A DNA stretch of 6,829 nucleotides from CAZSNT01 sp964607765 (GTDB lineage Bacteria > Verrucomicrobiota > Lentisphaeria > Oligosphaerales > JABHEG01): the NCBI GenBank assembly GCA_964607765.1, contig CAZSNT010000291.1:1-6829 (forward strand), in the 5' to 3' direction. Of this stretch, positions 1 to 6,431 are shown one piece after another. Within the stretch, counting starts at the first letter, position 1. Every line of letters begins with the position of its first letter. The translations under genes were made by a program, and so were the position numbers. The notes under the pieces were generated by a model, which saw only the letters and a list, made by a program, of their open reading frames with translations, was not told the origin of the DNA and ran no database searches.

Positions 1-17
1 GGAGGCACGGCAGCACA

Positions 18-41
18 CCCGGCTCGGGAGAGCCGGGCTAC
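18..41 (-). repeat. REP-like hairpin with GTAG head
   Basis: Bases 18-25 (CCCGGCTC) pair perfectly with 30-37 (GAGCCGGG) around a four-base loop. Read on the minus strand, the stem is directly preceded by GTAG (plus-strand CTAC, 38-41). A GTAG tetranucleotide at the 5' foot of a GC-rich hairpin is the known layout of REP elements recognised by RAYT (REP-associated tyrosine) transposases. It could also act as a transcription terminator for a gene left of the window, but no T-run follows. The stem sequence differs from the REP cluster near 6640-6757, so it would be another REP class. The structure is certain; the REP identity is inferred. Confidence 0.5.
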
Positions 42-63
42 GGGGGACGCGCGGACGCCTCAC

Positions 64-120
64 GTAACTGGTTACCGCGCACCGGCCATCGGCTGTACGG
101 ATTACGGGTGGTGCCGTAAC
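64..120. promoter_or_regulatory. Clustered GTAAC/GTTAC inverted repeats upstream of the beta-helix gene
   Basis: Bases 64-75 read GTAACTGGTTAC, a perfect 5-bp inverted repeat with a 2-base centre. A second, wider pairing joins GTTAC/GCACC (71-75, 79-83) with GGTGC/GTAAC (110-114, 116-120). A further GTTAC lies at 168-172. This could be an operator for a dimeric regulator or a hairpin in the leader of the gene starting at 200. No convincing -35/-10 pair was found in 1-199: TTGAAA at 142-147 has no good -10 partner. The regulator is unknown. Confidence 0.3.
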
Positions 121-199
121 TTGCATCCGCAGCGGAACGCATTGAAAACGGACATCCGTGACCTGACGTTACGCCGCATTCCAACAGGAGAGGAAGCCG

Positions 200-3052
200 A
201 TGTCGACTGCCCGTCGCTGTGCCCGTGTCCGCTTGAGCCTGCTCGTGTTCATCGCGCTGTTCAGTGTCTCGAGCCATGCGGCGCCGCTTCAACTTCACGT
301 CGCGCCGACGGGCGACGACACGTGGAGCGGTTCCTTGGCAGCACCGAACGGGGCGCGCACGGACGGGCCGCTGGCCACGCCCCAGCAGGCTCTCGAGTGC
401 ATCGCCGCAGCCAAAGCAACCGCCAAGGACCAGTTCGAGGGCGCCGTGGTGAACGCTCACGCGGGGATCTACCGCTTGGCCAAGCCGCTGCGCTTCGACG
501 CGCGAACGGCCGGTGGACCGGGCGCACCGGTTGTTTTCCGGACGTCCCCAGGGCAGCGAGTCGTGCTCAGCGGCGGGCTGAAGATCGATCAGTGGCAACC
601 GCACCCGGACGGCGGCTTCCAAGCGGACCTGTCGCAGCTGGGCGAGAACGCGACGTTCAACTCGAAGCTGCTCTTCTGCAACGGCCGGCGCATGCACTGG
701 GCACGGTACCCGAACGCAGTCCCCGACGCGCCGGTCTGCGGCGGCTGGGCCTTCGTCGATGGCGAGCCGCTGGCCATGTACAGCGAGACCGAAGGCGACA
801 AAGTGACCCTTGCCATGCGGCCTGCGGACGTGCGCCCCAACTGGTCCGACCCAGCCGAGGGCGAGTTGTATGTCTTCCCCCGCTACAACTGGTGGAACAA
901 CGTGCTGCCGATCAAGAGTGTGGACTGGCAGAAACGCACGCTCACCACGGCTGAGCCGGCGAGCTTCCAGATGCGGCCGGGGGATCGCTACTTCGTGCAG
1001 GGGATACGCGAGGAACTGGACGCGCCCGGGGAATGGCACCTGGACCGCGAGACCCGCATCCTGCGCTTCCTGCCCCCGGAAGGTGTGGCGTTGGCCGAGG
1101 CCGTGGTGGAGATGCCGCAGGTTCGTCGTGTGATCGATGTGCAGCGTGCGGGTCACGTTCGGATCGAGGGATTCATCATCGAGTGTGCCGAGGAATGGGG
1201 CGTTCACACCTACCTGTCCACCGATGTGCAGGTCCGACGCTGCACGATCCGCAACCTGGGCTCGGCCTGCACCTGGAACAGTGCCGGCATATACTTCCGC
1301 GGGTACGACAACCAGGCTGTCGGCAATGACATCTACGACGTCGGCGCCAAGGGCATCTGCGTTCACGGCGGCGACCGGAAAACGCTGCGGCCCGGCAACA
1401 ACGTGGCGGAGAACAACTACATCCACCACACGGGCATCGTCAGCAAGCAGGGGTTTGCCGTGCGTATTGACGGCGTCGGCAATCGCATCGCCCACAATTA
1501 CGTTCACGACATCCCGCGCGAGGGCCTGTCCTGGGGGGGCAACGACCACCTCATCGAGTACAACCACGTGCGGCACACGAACACGGAGATTTCCGACACG
1601 GCGATCATCAACGCCTGCAACGGCAGCTGGGTCAAGCGCGGCACGGTGATCCGCTACAACTACCTGCACGATCCCATCGGGTTCGGTAAGAACCACGAGC
1701 ACAGATGGGTCTCGCCCTACTACTGCTGGGCCATCTACCTCGATAACTGGACCTGCGGCACCCACGTCTACGGCAACATCTGCGTGGGCGCCCAGCTCGG
1801 ACTTTCACACAACCACGGCGGCCGCGATAACCTCATCGAGAACAACATCAACATCGACGGCGTCAAGTACCAGTTCTCCTGGCAGAGCTGGAAGCCCAAG
1901 ACTCCCGAACACGCAGACAAAATACTCAAGGAGTTCGACACCTACGCAGGCACGCCCCCATACGCCAAGTACCCCGGGATCGCGCCGCTGATTGACATGC
2001 CCCTCGAAGAGCGCTACGCCATGGCAGGGACACGGCTGGAGCGTAACATCTTCTCTTACGCCACCGACACCTACGGGCTCAGCGTCTCCGAGCTGCCGTT
2101 CGACAAGACCGTCTCCAACTCGAACCTGTTCCATCCCATGGCCGGGCCGATGAAGATTCGTCACCGCGGCTGGAAGGACGAAGAGTCGTGGGCGAAGTGG
2201 CAGGCCGCGGGCTTCGAGAAGGACTCCGTCGTTGCCGATCCGCTGTTCGTGGACCGGGCGAACCGCGATTTCCGGCTCAAGCCGGAGTCGCCGGCGTGGA
2301 AGCTGGGCTTCAAGCCCATCCCCATCGAGAAGATCGGTTGCTACGCCGCCGCCGACCGTGCGTCCTGGCCCATTGTCGACGTCGATGGCGTGCGTGAACG
2401 CCCGTTGCGGATCGAGCTCATGCCCGCTCCGCCCAAGATCATTTTCACCCGCCCCCGGCACGAGCCGCCGCGCAAGAGGAACGCTGACATCGCCATCGAC
2501 GGCGACATCGGCGATTGGGGCGCTCACGTCGACTTCAAACGCGGCCTGACCATCCGTGCGCTTGTCCGCGGCGGGCGCAGCAAGCACGTCAGCTACGGGT
2601 ACCTCGTCTGCGACGACGAGTTCCTGTACGTCTGCATGCGGAACATTGTCGACGCCAAGATCCCGCTCAAGACGGCCTCGGTCTGGAATAAGAACGATGC
2701 CGTGGAAGTGGCGTTGCGAACTCCGCAAGGCGGCACGGACGCCCCCATTTTCGTGCTGCGCGGGTTCCCGAACGGCGAATGTTTCAGCGTAACCGATTCG
2801 GGAGTGACGCAGGCCAAGGCGGACGCGTTGGGCAAGGCCGTGCTCTACGCCGCGAAAGCCCAGAGCCCTGGTCAATGGTGTGCGGAGTGGCGCATCCCGT
2901 TCGCAGCCATCGGCGTGGACAAGGCACGTGGGGCGACGTTCGATCTCAATCTGACCTGCCGCAAGACGGCACATGACCAGTGGGTGATGTGGAACGCCAC
3001 ACGGGCCGTAAGCTGGAAGGTCTCGCGCGCGGGGACGATTAAATTGAACTGA
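200..3052 (+). CDS. Secreted right-handed beta-helix protein with C-terminal CBM9-like domain
   Basis: This 950-aa protein probably binds or cleaves a polysaccharide outside the cytoplasm. Residues 1-27 form a Sec signal peptide: a basic start, a hydrophobic stretch around 11-22, and SHA|A as the likely cleavage site. Residues 32-130 carry the opening common in this group (VAPTGDDTWSG, then a TPQQALE helix and VVLSGG). About 308-690 is a right-handed parallel beta-helix with many short N-rich turns (VAENNYIHH, RIAHNYVHD, LIEYNHVRH), closing with DPLFVD...FRLKPESPAWKLGF, a usual end for such helices. Residues 761-950 look like a CBM9/DOMON-type sugar-binding sandwich, beginning AIDGDIGDWG. The start is supported by AGGAG (186-190) nine bases before the ATG. 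GH141-like or polysaccharide-lyase-like activity is possible; I cannot assign catalytic residues or a substrate. The next gene follows after 217 bases holding a palindromic element. The coding call is firm and the fold likely. Confidence 0.9.
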   Translation: MSTARRCARVRLSLLVFIALFSVSSHAAPLQLHVAPTGDDTWSGSLAAPNGARTDGPLATPQQALECIAAAKATAKDQFEGAVVNAHAGIYRLAKPLRFDARTAGGPGAPVVFRTSPGQRVVLSGGLKIDQWQPHPDGGFQADLSQLGENATFNSKLLFCNGRRMHWARYPNAVPDAPVCGGWAFVDGEPLAMYSETEGDKVTLAMRPADVRPNWSDPAEGELYVFPRYNWWNNVLPIKSVDWQKRTLTTAEPASFQMRPGDRYFVQGIREELDAPGEWHLDRETRILRFLPPEGVALAEAVVEMPQVRRVIDVQRAGHVRIEGFIIECAEEWGVHTYLSTDVQVRRCTIRNLGSACTWNSAGIYFRGYDNQAVGNDIYDVGAKGICVHGGDRKTLRPGNNVAENNYIHHTGIVSKQGFAVRIDGVGNRIAHNYVHDIPREGLSWGGNDHLIEYNHVRHTNTEISDTAIINACNGSWVKRGTVIRYNYLHDPIGFGKNHEHRWVSPYYCWAIYLDNWTCGTHVYGNICVGAQLGLSHNHGGRDNLIENNINIDGVKYQFSWQSWKPKTPEHADKILKEFDTYAGTPPYAKYPGIAPLIDMPLEERYAMAGTRLERNIFSYATDTYGLSVSELPFDKTVSNSNLFHPMAGPMKIRHRGWKDEESWAKWQAAGFEKDSVVADPLFVDRANRDFRLKPESPAWKLGFKPIPIEKIGCYAAADRASWPIVDVDGVRERPLRIELMPAPPKIIFTRPRHEPPRKRNADIAIDGDIGDWGAHVDFKRGLTIRALVRGGRSKHVSYGYLVCDDEFLYVCMRNIVDAKIPLKTASVWNKNDAVEVALRTPQGGTDAPIFVLRGFPNGECFSVTDSGVTQAKADALGKAVLYAAKAQSPGQWCAEWRIPFAAIGVDKARGATFDLNLTCRKTAHDQWVMWNATRAVSWKVSRAGTIKLN

Positions 3053-3067
3053 CCATGTTGTTGTTGA

Positions 3068-3236
3068 CCCCCACGGGTTGATCCCGTGGGTGAACAAGAT
3101 CAGACGGGGAGCGCACCGGCTGTCGTACATCATTCCTGCCGGCCTCGGATTCAAGACCGGCAGGGGAGAATGGAAACAGCGCGCGGTCAACCGCTCCTGT
3201 CTGATCTTTCTCACCCACGACGCGAGGTCGTGGGGG
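3068..3236. repeat. Nested inverted-repeat element with hairpin termini (REPIN/MITE-like or structured RNA)
   Basis: Two 38-base arms (3068-3105 and 3199-3236) are inverted copies. Each arm contains its own terminal hairpin: CCCACGGG/CCCGTGGG (3070-3077, 3083-3090) and CCCACGAC/GTCGTGGG (3214-3221, 3227-3234), both with 5-base loops. The arms also share AAGATCAGAC (3096-3105) against GTCTGATCTT (3199-3208). Further in, GGAGCG pairs with CGCTCC (3192-3197), ACCGGCTGT (3115-3123) with ACAGC/CGGT (3176-3187, 3-base bulge), and CATTC (3131-3135) with GAATG (3168-3172). The centre is an 8-bp stem, CCTGCCGG/CCGGCAGG (3135-3142, 3157-3164). The whole region can thus form one long hairpin or cruciform. 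The two terminal stems differ at two base pairs that stay paired. The layout matches a doublet of REP palindromes or a small non-autonomous element of IS200/RAYT type. No open reading frame in it is credible. Confidence 0.75.
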
Positions 3237-3254
3237 CCGAATGGGGAAACAACT

Positions 3255-3260
3255 GGAGGA
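3255..3260 (+). promoter_or_regulatory. Shine-Dalgarno GGAGGA setting a GTG start
   Basis: GGAGGA lies nine bases before GTG at 3270, which begins VSEFHLEKDG in the DUF6259-type frame. The frame stays open upstream to 3078, but that extension runs through the palindromic element and has no comparable ribosome binding site. GTG 3270 is therefore the chosen start. Confidence 0.75.
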
Positions 3261-3269
3261 GTAGAACCA

Positions 3270-5318
3270 GTGTCTGAGTTTCATCTCGAGAAGGACGGTG
3301 TGCATGTCGCCTTCGACGAACGCGGACGCCTGACCGCGCTGCACAGAACGGGCGAGCCGAATCTGATTCGTTCGGTTCGCGCCGGTGTCTGGCGGTTGTT
3401 CCTGTGCAAGACGGGGGACCAGGAGATCCCGGTGCTGCCGGAGGATCAGGCCGCGCCGACCATCACCTGTGGCGACGCAGAGCTCACGCTGACCTATCCG
3501 CGGCTGACGTGCAGGGAAGGCACGCTGGAGATTGCGTTGGTCATGACGGTCCGTATCGAGGCCGGCGAATTGCAGTGGCGGGCGACCGTTGACAACAGCT
3601 CCGGGATCATGGTCTCGGAAGCCTGGTACCCGCTGATCGGCGGGCTTGCGGACCTCGCGGCCAATCCGAGTGAGCAGTGGCTGGCTTGGCCCACGGGAGC
3701 AGGTGCGCGGATTCCGGATCCACGCGCGTGGCTGCGTCGGTCGCACACCGGGTACCGGGGCGCCGACCAGTACGAGATCACCCACACGCTTCATTACCCT
3801 TACCCCGCAAGCATGGCGTGGTGCGATCTGCACACAGAGGGTTCCGGTCTGTTCCTCGCCTGTTTCGACGAGCGTTTCCGCAACGGCTGTCTCCTGGGCA
3901 TGCTCGAGGGCGAGGAGATGAGCCTGGGCACCATCAAGTACCCGCTCATCGGCACGGGCCAACGCTGGGAGTCGCCCACCAGCATTGTGGCGCCGCATGC
4001 CGGGGACTGGCGCTGGGGCGCGCGGCGTTACCGGCGTTGGGTCGACACATGGCAGCAGCTCCCGGCGCGCCCGACCTGGCTGTCCACCTGGTTCGGCTGG
4101 CAGCGCACCATTCTCGAACACCAGTACGGCGAGGTCCTCTGGCGCTACGAGCAGCTTCCCGAGCTGACGGAGCACGCGCTGAAGGCCGACCTCGACTCCC
4201 TGCACATCCTCGGCTGGTGGCGTGGCGGCATGGACCGCTGCTACCCGCACTACGACTACGACGAGCGGCTCGGCGGCGAAGCGGCGTTCCGTGCCGGGAT
4301 CCGGACGGCGCGGGAGGCGGGGCTCCGGGTCATCCCGTACATCAACGGCCGACTCCTGGACGTAACCATGCCGTACTACAAGGCGCACGGCGAGAAGCTG
4401 GCAGCCCGGACGCTTCTCGGCACGCCGTACATCGAGACGTACCCGTTTTCCGGACGCGGCAGCCTGGTGCGCACGCTTGGCCGGATGCAGGTCCAGCACG
4501 GGATCCCGTGCGGCGCCTGCGAGGAGTGGTGGGACGAGGTGGACCGGATCGTCCGGCAGGTCGCTGACCTCGACGTGGACGGGATTCTGATCGATCAGAT
4601 CGGGGGCATGTTCGATCGGCTCTGTTTTGCCGATAACCACGGGCACGAGCGGCCGGACGAGGCGTTCCCTACGGCCTCGAACCAGTTCCTCGCACGACTG
4701 CGTCGGAGCATCAAGGCGGACCACCCGGACTTCGTCCTCGGCTGTGAGCATTACACCGACATGAGTGCGCAGTACTTCGATTTCATCCACGGCTGCGGCC
4801 AGGGGTTCCATCCGGGAGGCGACGGTTTTCCGGCACTGGCACGTTACACATTCCCGGAGCATATCTTCACCAACCGCGACGGTGGCTACGACGAGCGGGG
4901 GTACCGACACCACGCCGGGTTTGCCATGGTCAACGGCTTCCGTTTCGACATGTCCGTGCACCGTTGCCGCGGCTCCATGGCCGACCTGCCCAGCTACGCA
5001 CAGTTCCTGCCCAGAGCACGCGCCCTGCATGCCGCTGCCGACAATCTCGTGCTGACTGGCCGTTACACGCACCACGACGAGTACGAGCTCGGCGCCCGTC
5101 CGCTCGAGCATGCCGGCTATGTCGGCGCCGACGGTCGCCTCGCCGTCGTGGTTTGGAATCCCACAAGTGACACGGTTGAGTGTCCGATCCCGTCCTGCGG
5201 CCGCTCCTTGACTGCCTGTCACACGATCGATGCGCCGGCGCCCGTTGCGTCCGTGCTGCATCTGCCGCCCGAAGACGTCGCGATTTTCGTGTTTGGGGTA
5301 GTGCCCAACTCGACCTGA
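3270..5318 (+). CDS. DUF6259-type glycoside-hydrolase-like TIM-barrel protein
   Basis: This 682-aa protein starts at GTG and is probably a glycosidase of unknown substrate. Residues 1-250 look like a beta-sandwich of the kind that precedes the barrel in alpha-galactosidase-like enzymes, ending in GDWRWGARRYRRWVDTW (from 245). The barrel runs from about 265 to 570. It contains GWWRGGMDRCYPHYDYDE (315-332), a strand reading VDGILIDQIGG with Asp442, and VLGCEHYTD with Glu493. Asp442 and Glu493 sit at strand ends where retaining glycosidases of this fold carry nucleophile and acid/base, but assigning those roles is inference. The last ~90 residues form a small beta domain (YVGADGRLAVVVWNPTSDT). 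No signal peptide or membrane segment is visible, so it is probably cytoplasmic, unlike the exported beta-helix protein upstream. The two genes may be co-transcribed across the palindromic element. DUF6259 is assigned from memory of the family's look. Confidence 0.85.
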   Translation: MSEFHLEKDGVHVAFDERGRLTALHRTGEPNLIRSVRAGVWRLFLCKTGDQEIPVLPEDQAAPTITCGDAELTLTYPRLTCREGTLEIALVMTVRIEAGELQWRATVDNSSGIMVSEAWYPLIGGLADLAANPSEQWLAWPTGAGARIPDPRAWLRRSHTGYRGADQYEITHTLHYPYPASMAWCDLHTEGSGLFLACFDERFRNGCLLGMLEGEEMSLGTIKYPLIGTGQRWESPTSIVAPHAGDWRWGARRYRRWVDTWQQLPARPTWLSTWFGWQRTILEHQYGEVLWRYEQLPELTEHALKADLDSLHILGWWRGGMDRCYPHYDYDERLGGEAAFRAGIRTAREAGLRVIPYINGRLLDVTMPYYKAHGEKLAARTLLGTPYIETYPFSGRGSLVRTLGRMQVQHGIPCGACEEWWDEVDRIVRQVADLDVDGILIDQIGGMFDRLCFADNHGHERPDEAFPTASNQFLARLRRSIKADHPDFVLGCEHYTDMSAQYFDFIHGCGQGFHPGGDGFPALARYTFPEHIFTNRDGGYDERGYRHHAGFAMVNGFRFDMSVHRCRGSMADLPSYAQFLPRARALHAAADNLVLTGRYTHHDEYELGARPLEHAGYVGADGRLAVVVWNPTSDTVECPIPSCGRSLTACHTIDAPAPVASVLHLPPEDVAIFVFGVVPNST

Positions 5319-5388
5319 AAACGACGGATCGGTTGACGATGTCGGCGGCGATAGCGGCTGACGAGGTGGTGTGAGATGGTCGACCGAA

Positions 5389-5446
5389 TGAATCGACAGA
5401 ATCGGGATGAATCGACAGAATCGAGTCCGTCGAATCCGTCGACTCG
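5389..5446. repeat. Short imperfect tandem repeat built on a TCGA core
   Basis: The 16-mer TGAATCGACAGAATCG occurs twice, exactly, at 5389-5404 and 5408-5423 (period 19). It is followed by CCGTCGAATCCGTCGACTCG (5427-5446), which continues the same theme with a 9-base period. On the minus strand the run reads as imperfect units of the type GTCGACGGA, TTCGACGGA, CTCGATTCT, GTCGATTCA. The flank at 5379-5384 also contains GTCGAC. It is non-coding, between two convergent genes. Its function is unknown; slippage-derived intergenic repeat is the simplest reading. Confidence 0.7.
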
Positions 5447-5490
5447 CACGGCCGCAACTGCACACAGACCACACAACTGGAACCGAAAGC

Positions 5491-5529
5491 CAGAGGCACG
5501 GCGCCTGCCCTTGGCGCCTCTGTGACTAC
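5491..5529. repeat. Interrupted GC-rich hairpin, possibly terminator or REP-like
   Basis: CAGAG (5491-5495) and GCGCC (5501-5505) pair with GGCGC (5513-5517) and CTCTG (5518-5522) around a 7-base loop, with a 5-base bulge on the left arm. CTAC at 5526-5529 places a GTAG three bases before the stem on the minus strand, as in the REP-like hairpins elsewhere in the window. It lies 172 bases after the DUF6259-type gene and has no T-run, so a factor-independent terminator is doubtful. Confidence 0.35.
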
Positions 5530-5596
5530 TTCGGCCATTCCGCAACAGACCTCGCGGCTGGCCGTTGACAACGTCAGACTCTATCATGTGGACGCT

Positions 5597-5633
5597 TTGC
5601 CTCCCGCGGGAACAGATTCACAAGGGGAGCCAA
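5597..5633 (-). terminator. Weak stem-loop just downstream of vapC
   Basis: TTGCCTCCC (5597-5605) pairs with GGGAGCCAA (5625-5633), with one central mismatch and a 19-base loop. On the minus strand it begins 11 bases after the vapC stop. The long loop and missing T-tract make this a tentative terminator only. Confidence 0.25.
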
Positions 5634-5643
5634 GTGGCGTGCA

Positions 5644-6045
5644 TCAGGCGGGAACGAGTTCGGCAACATCTTCGTGGAGTGCCGCCAGTGCCGTGTCCAA
5701 CGTGGTCAGGCGAGCATTGTGTTTGCGGGCCAAAGCCGCGAGGTAGGCATCGGTGACCTGACGGTGCCCGATGACACCGGCGAAGCGAACCCGAGCGTAG
5801 GGCAGATCGTCAGGCCAGAAGGTGTGGCTGCGCATGCGCTCAATGCCGGCGAGAAGAGCGGCTACGCCCCTGGACGTCGGGTTTATCGCGTCGCGGAAGT
5901 AGTGTCGTACAAGGGCGCCCTGAGTGATCGGGCACGTGGCAAAAGGGGGGCTCGTCTCCCGGAACCAGCAAGATGCGCGACCATGGTGCACGTGCGAGAC
6001 ATTGACCAAGGCGATGAGAACGTTGGCGTCAAGAAGCCGGGTCAC
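5644..6045 (-). CDS. vapC: VapC-type PIN-domain ribonuclease toxin
   Basis: This 133-aa PIN-domain protein is the toxin of a type II toxin-antitoxin pair. VapC proteins are Mg2+-dependent RNases that cut tRNA or rRNA when freed from their antitoxin. The start LLDANVLIAL holds the first conserved acid, Asp6. DAYLAALARKHNARLTTLD gives Asp99 and Asp117 at the expected spacing. The remaining acidic position, usually Glu in a T-E-x-x-x-R context, is Gln42 here (CPITQGALVR). Some relatives I know of also have Gln there, so this need not mean inactivity. The start codon is GTG (6045-6043) and overlaps the vapB stop as GTGA, implying translational coupling. The length is normal for the family. The RNA target cannot be predicted. 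Confidence 0.88.
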   Translation of the reverse strand: MTRLLDANVLIALVNVSHVHHGRASCWFRETSPPFATCPITQGALVRHYFRDAINPTSRGVAALLAGIERMRSHTFWPDDLPYARVRFAGVIGHRQVTDAYLAALARKHNARLTTLDTALAALHEDVAELVPA

Positions 6046-6281
6046 CGATCGTCCTCCAGAGAACGGATGTCTTCGTCCGTAATGGGGCGCTCCGATCGGA
6101 TCAGTGGGAATCCCGTGTCCGGGTCGGTGGTCAGTTCCGCGTCCGCTTCCCCGCCGGTCTCGGCCAACAGCCCACGTTGCAGGAGCAGCTCGATCGTACG
6201 CCCGATCGAGCGTTGGTTCTGCCTGGCGAGCGACCGCACCACTGCATACACGCGATCATCAACTGTGATTGTGGTCCTCAT
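6042..6281 (-). CDS. vapB: VapB-type ribbon-helix-helix antitoxin
   Basis: This 79-aa antitoxin is encoded directly upstream of vapC. Residues 1-40 (MRTTITVDDRVYAVVRSLAR and on to IELLLQRGL) have the beta-strand/helix/helix layout of an RHH DNA-binding dimer. The tail DTGFPLIRSERPITDEDIRSLEDD is the acidic toxin-wrapping segment seen in VapB proteins. Such antitoxins neutralise VapC and repress their own promoter. ATG at 6281 was chosen because the strand motif RTTITVDD starts there. The frame extends eight codons further upstream, but that start would lie inside the -10/-35 region described below. The stop overlaps the vapC start by three bases. Confidence 0.87.
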   Translation of the reverse strand: MRTTITVDDRVYAVVRSLARQNQRSIGRTIELLLQRGLLAETGGEADAELTTDPDTGFPLIRSERPITDEDIRSLEDDR

Positions 6282-6297
6282 GTAGTAGAATATACAT
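6280..6297. promoter_or_regulatory. Candidate VapB operator overlapping the vapBC -10 and start
   Basis: ATGTA (6280-6284) and TACAT (6293-6297) form a perfect 5-bp inverted repeat with an 8-base centre. It covers the -10 box and the vapB start codon, where an autoregulating RHH antitoxin would be expected to bind. Short AT-rich palindromes do occur by chance, so this is tentative. Confidence 0.35.
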
Positions 6298-6316
6298 CGC
6301 CGCACCAGAACATCAA
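6289..6316 (-). promoter_or_regulatory. Sigma70-type promoter for vapBC, probably leaderless
   Basis: On the minus strand TTGATG (plus 6311-6316) is followed after 16 bases by TATATT (plus 6289-6294), close to the TTGACA/TATAAT consensus and the optimal spacing. Transcription starting about seven bases further on would begin at or within a base or two of the vapB ATG (6281). No Shine-Dalgarno precedes that ATG, which agrees with a leaderless transcript. This AT-rich patch stands out from its GC-rich surroundings. Confidence 0.6.
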
Positions 6317-6431
6317 GACGGCGCTTGGAGCATCAAGTGCGCAAGTCGGCATCGGCAGGCTGCCTGAACACGCACCAGAGAACGAGGCGCAGAACAGAGC
6401 GTGGCACAGAGGGCGACGTAGGGATGGGAAG

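Larger units (their letters stand above)
5319..5643. other. Gene-free spacer between convergent genes
   Basis: This 325-base stretch separates the stop of the DUF6259-type gene from the stop of vapC, which faces it. It holds a short-period repeat (5389-5446), an interrupted hairpin (5491-5522) and a weaker stem near the vapC end (5597-5633). Frames that stay open here lack a plausible start and family resemblance. A TTGACA at 5565-5570 has no correctly spaced -10. I see no RNA gene. Confidence 0.6.

Noticed and set aside
38..1765. 575-aa minus-strand open frame
   Set aside because: It lies antisense to the beta-helix gene and is biased to V, A, R, D and P, as expected from GC-rich shadow frames. 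It has no recognisable domain and no ribosome binding site.
1805..3214. 469-aa minus-strand open frame
   Set aside because: It is antisense to the beta-helix gene and runs into the palindromic element. It has low-complexity composition with no family resemblance.
3078..3269. Upstream extension of the DUF6259-type gene by 64 codons
   Set aside because: The extension would translate the palindromic element, starts within a hairpin loop, and lacks a ribosome binding site; GTG 3270 has GGAGGA nine bases upstream.
5389..5446. CRISPR array
   Set aside because: The repeats are 16 bases with a 3-base gap and grade into a 9-base period; there are no unique spacers of constant length and no cas genes.
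3039..5474. 811-aa minus-strand open frame
   Set aside because: It is longer than the plus-strand gene it opposes, but the plus frame has clear TIM-barrel motifs and a Shine-Dalgarno. This one is Arg/Pro/Val-rich shadow sequence.
5565..5587. TTGACA ... TATCAT as a plus-strand promoter
   Set aside because: The spacer is only 11 bases and no plus-strand gene follows.
6282..6305. Longer vapB start adding eight residues
   Set aside because: It would start inside the -10/-35 region, and the extra residues (MRRCIFYY) do not belong to the RHH strand.
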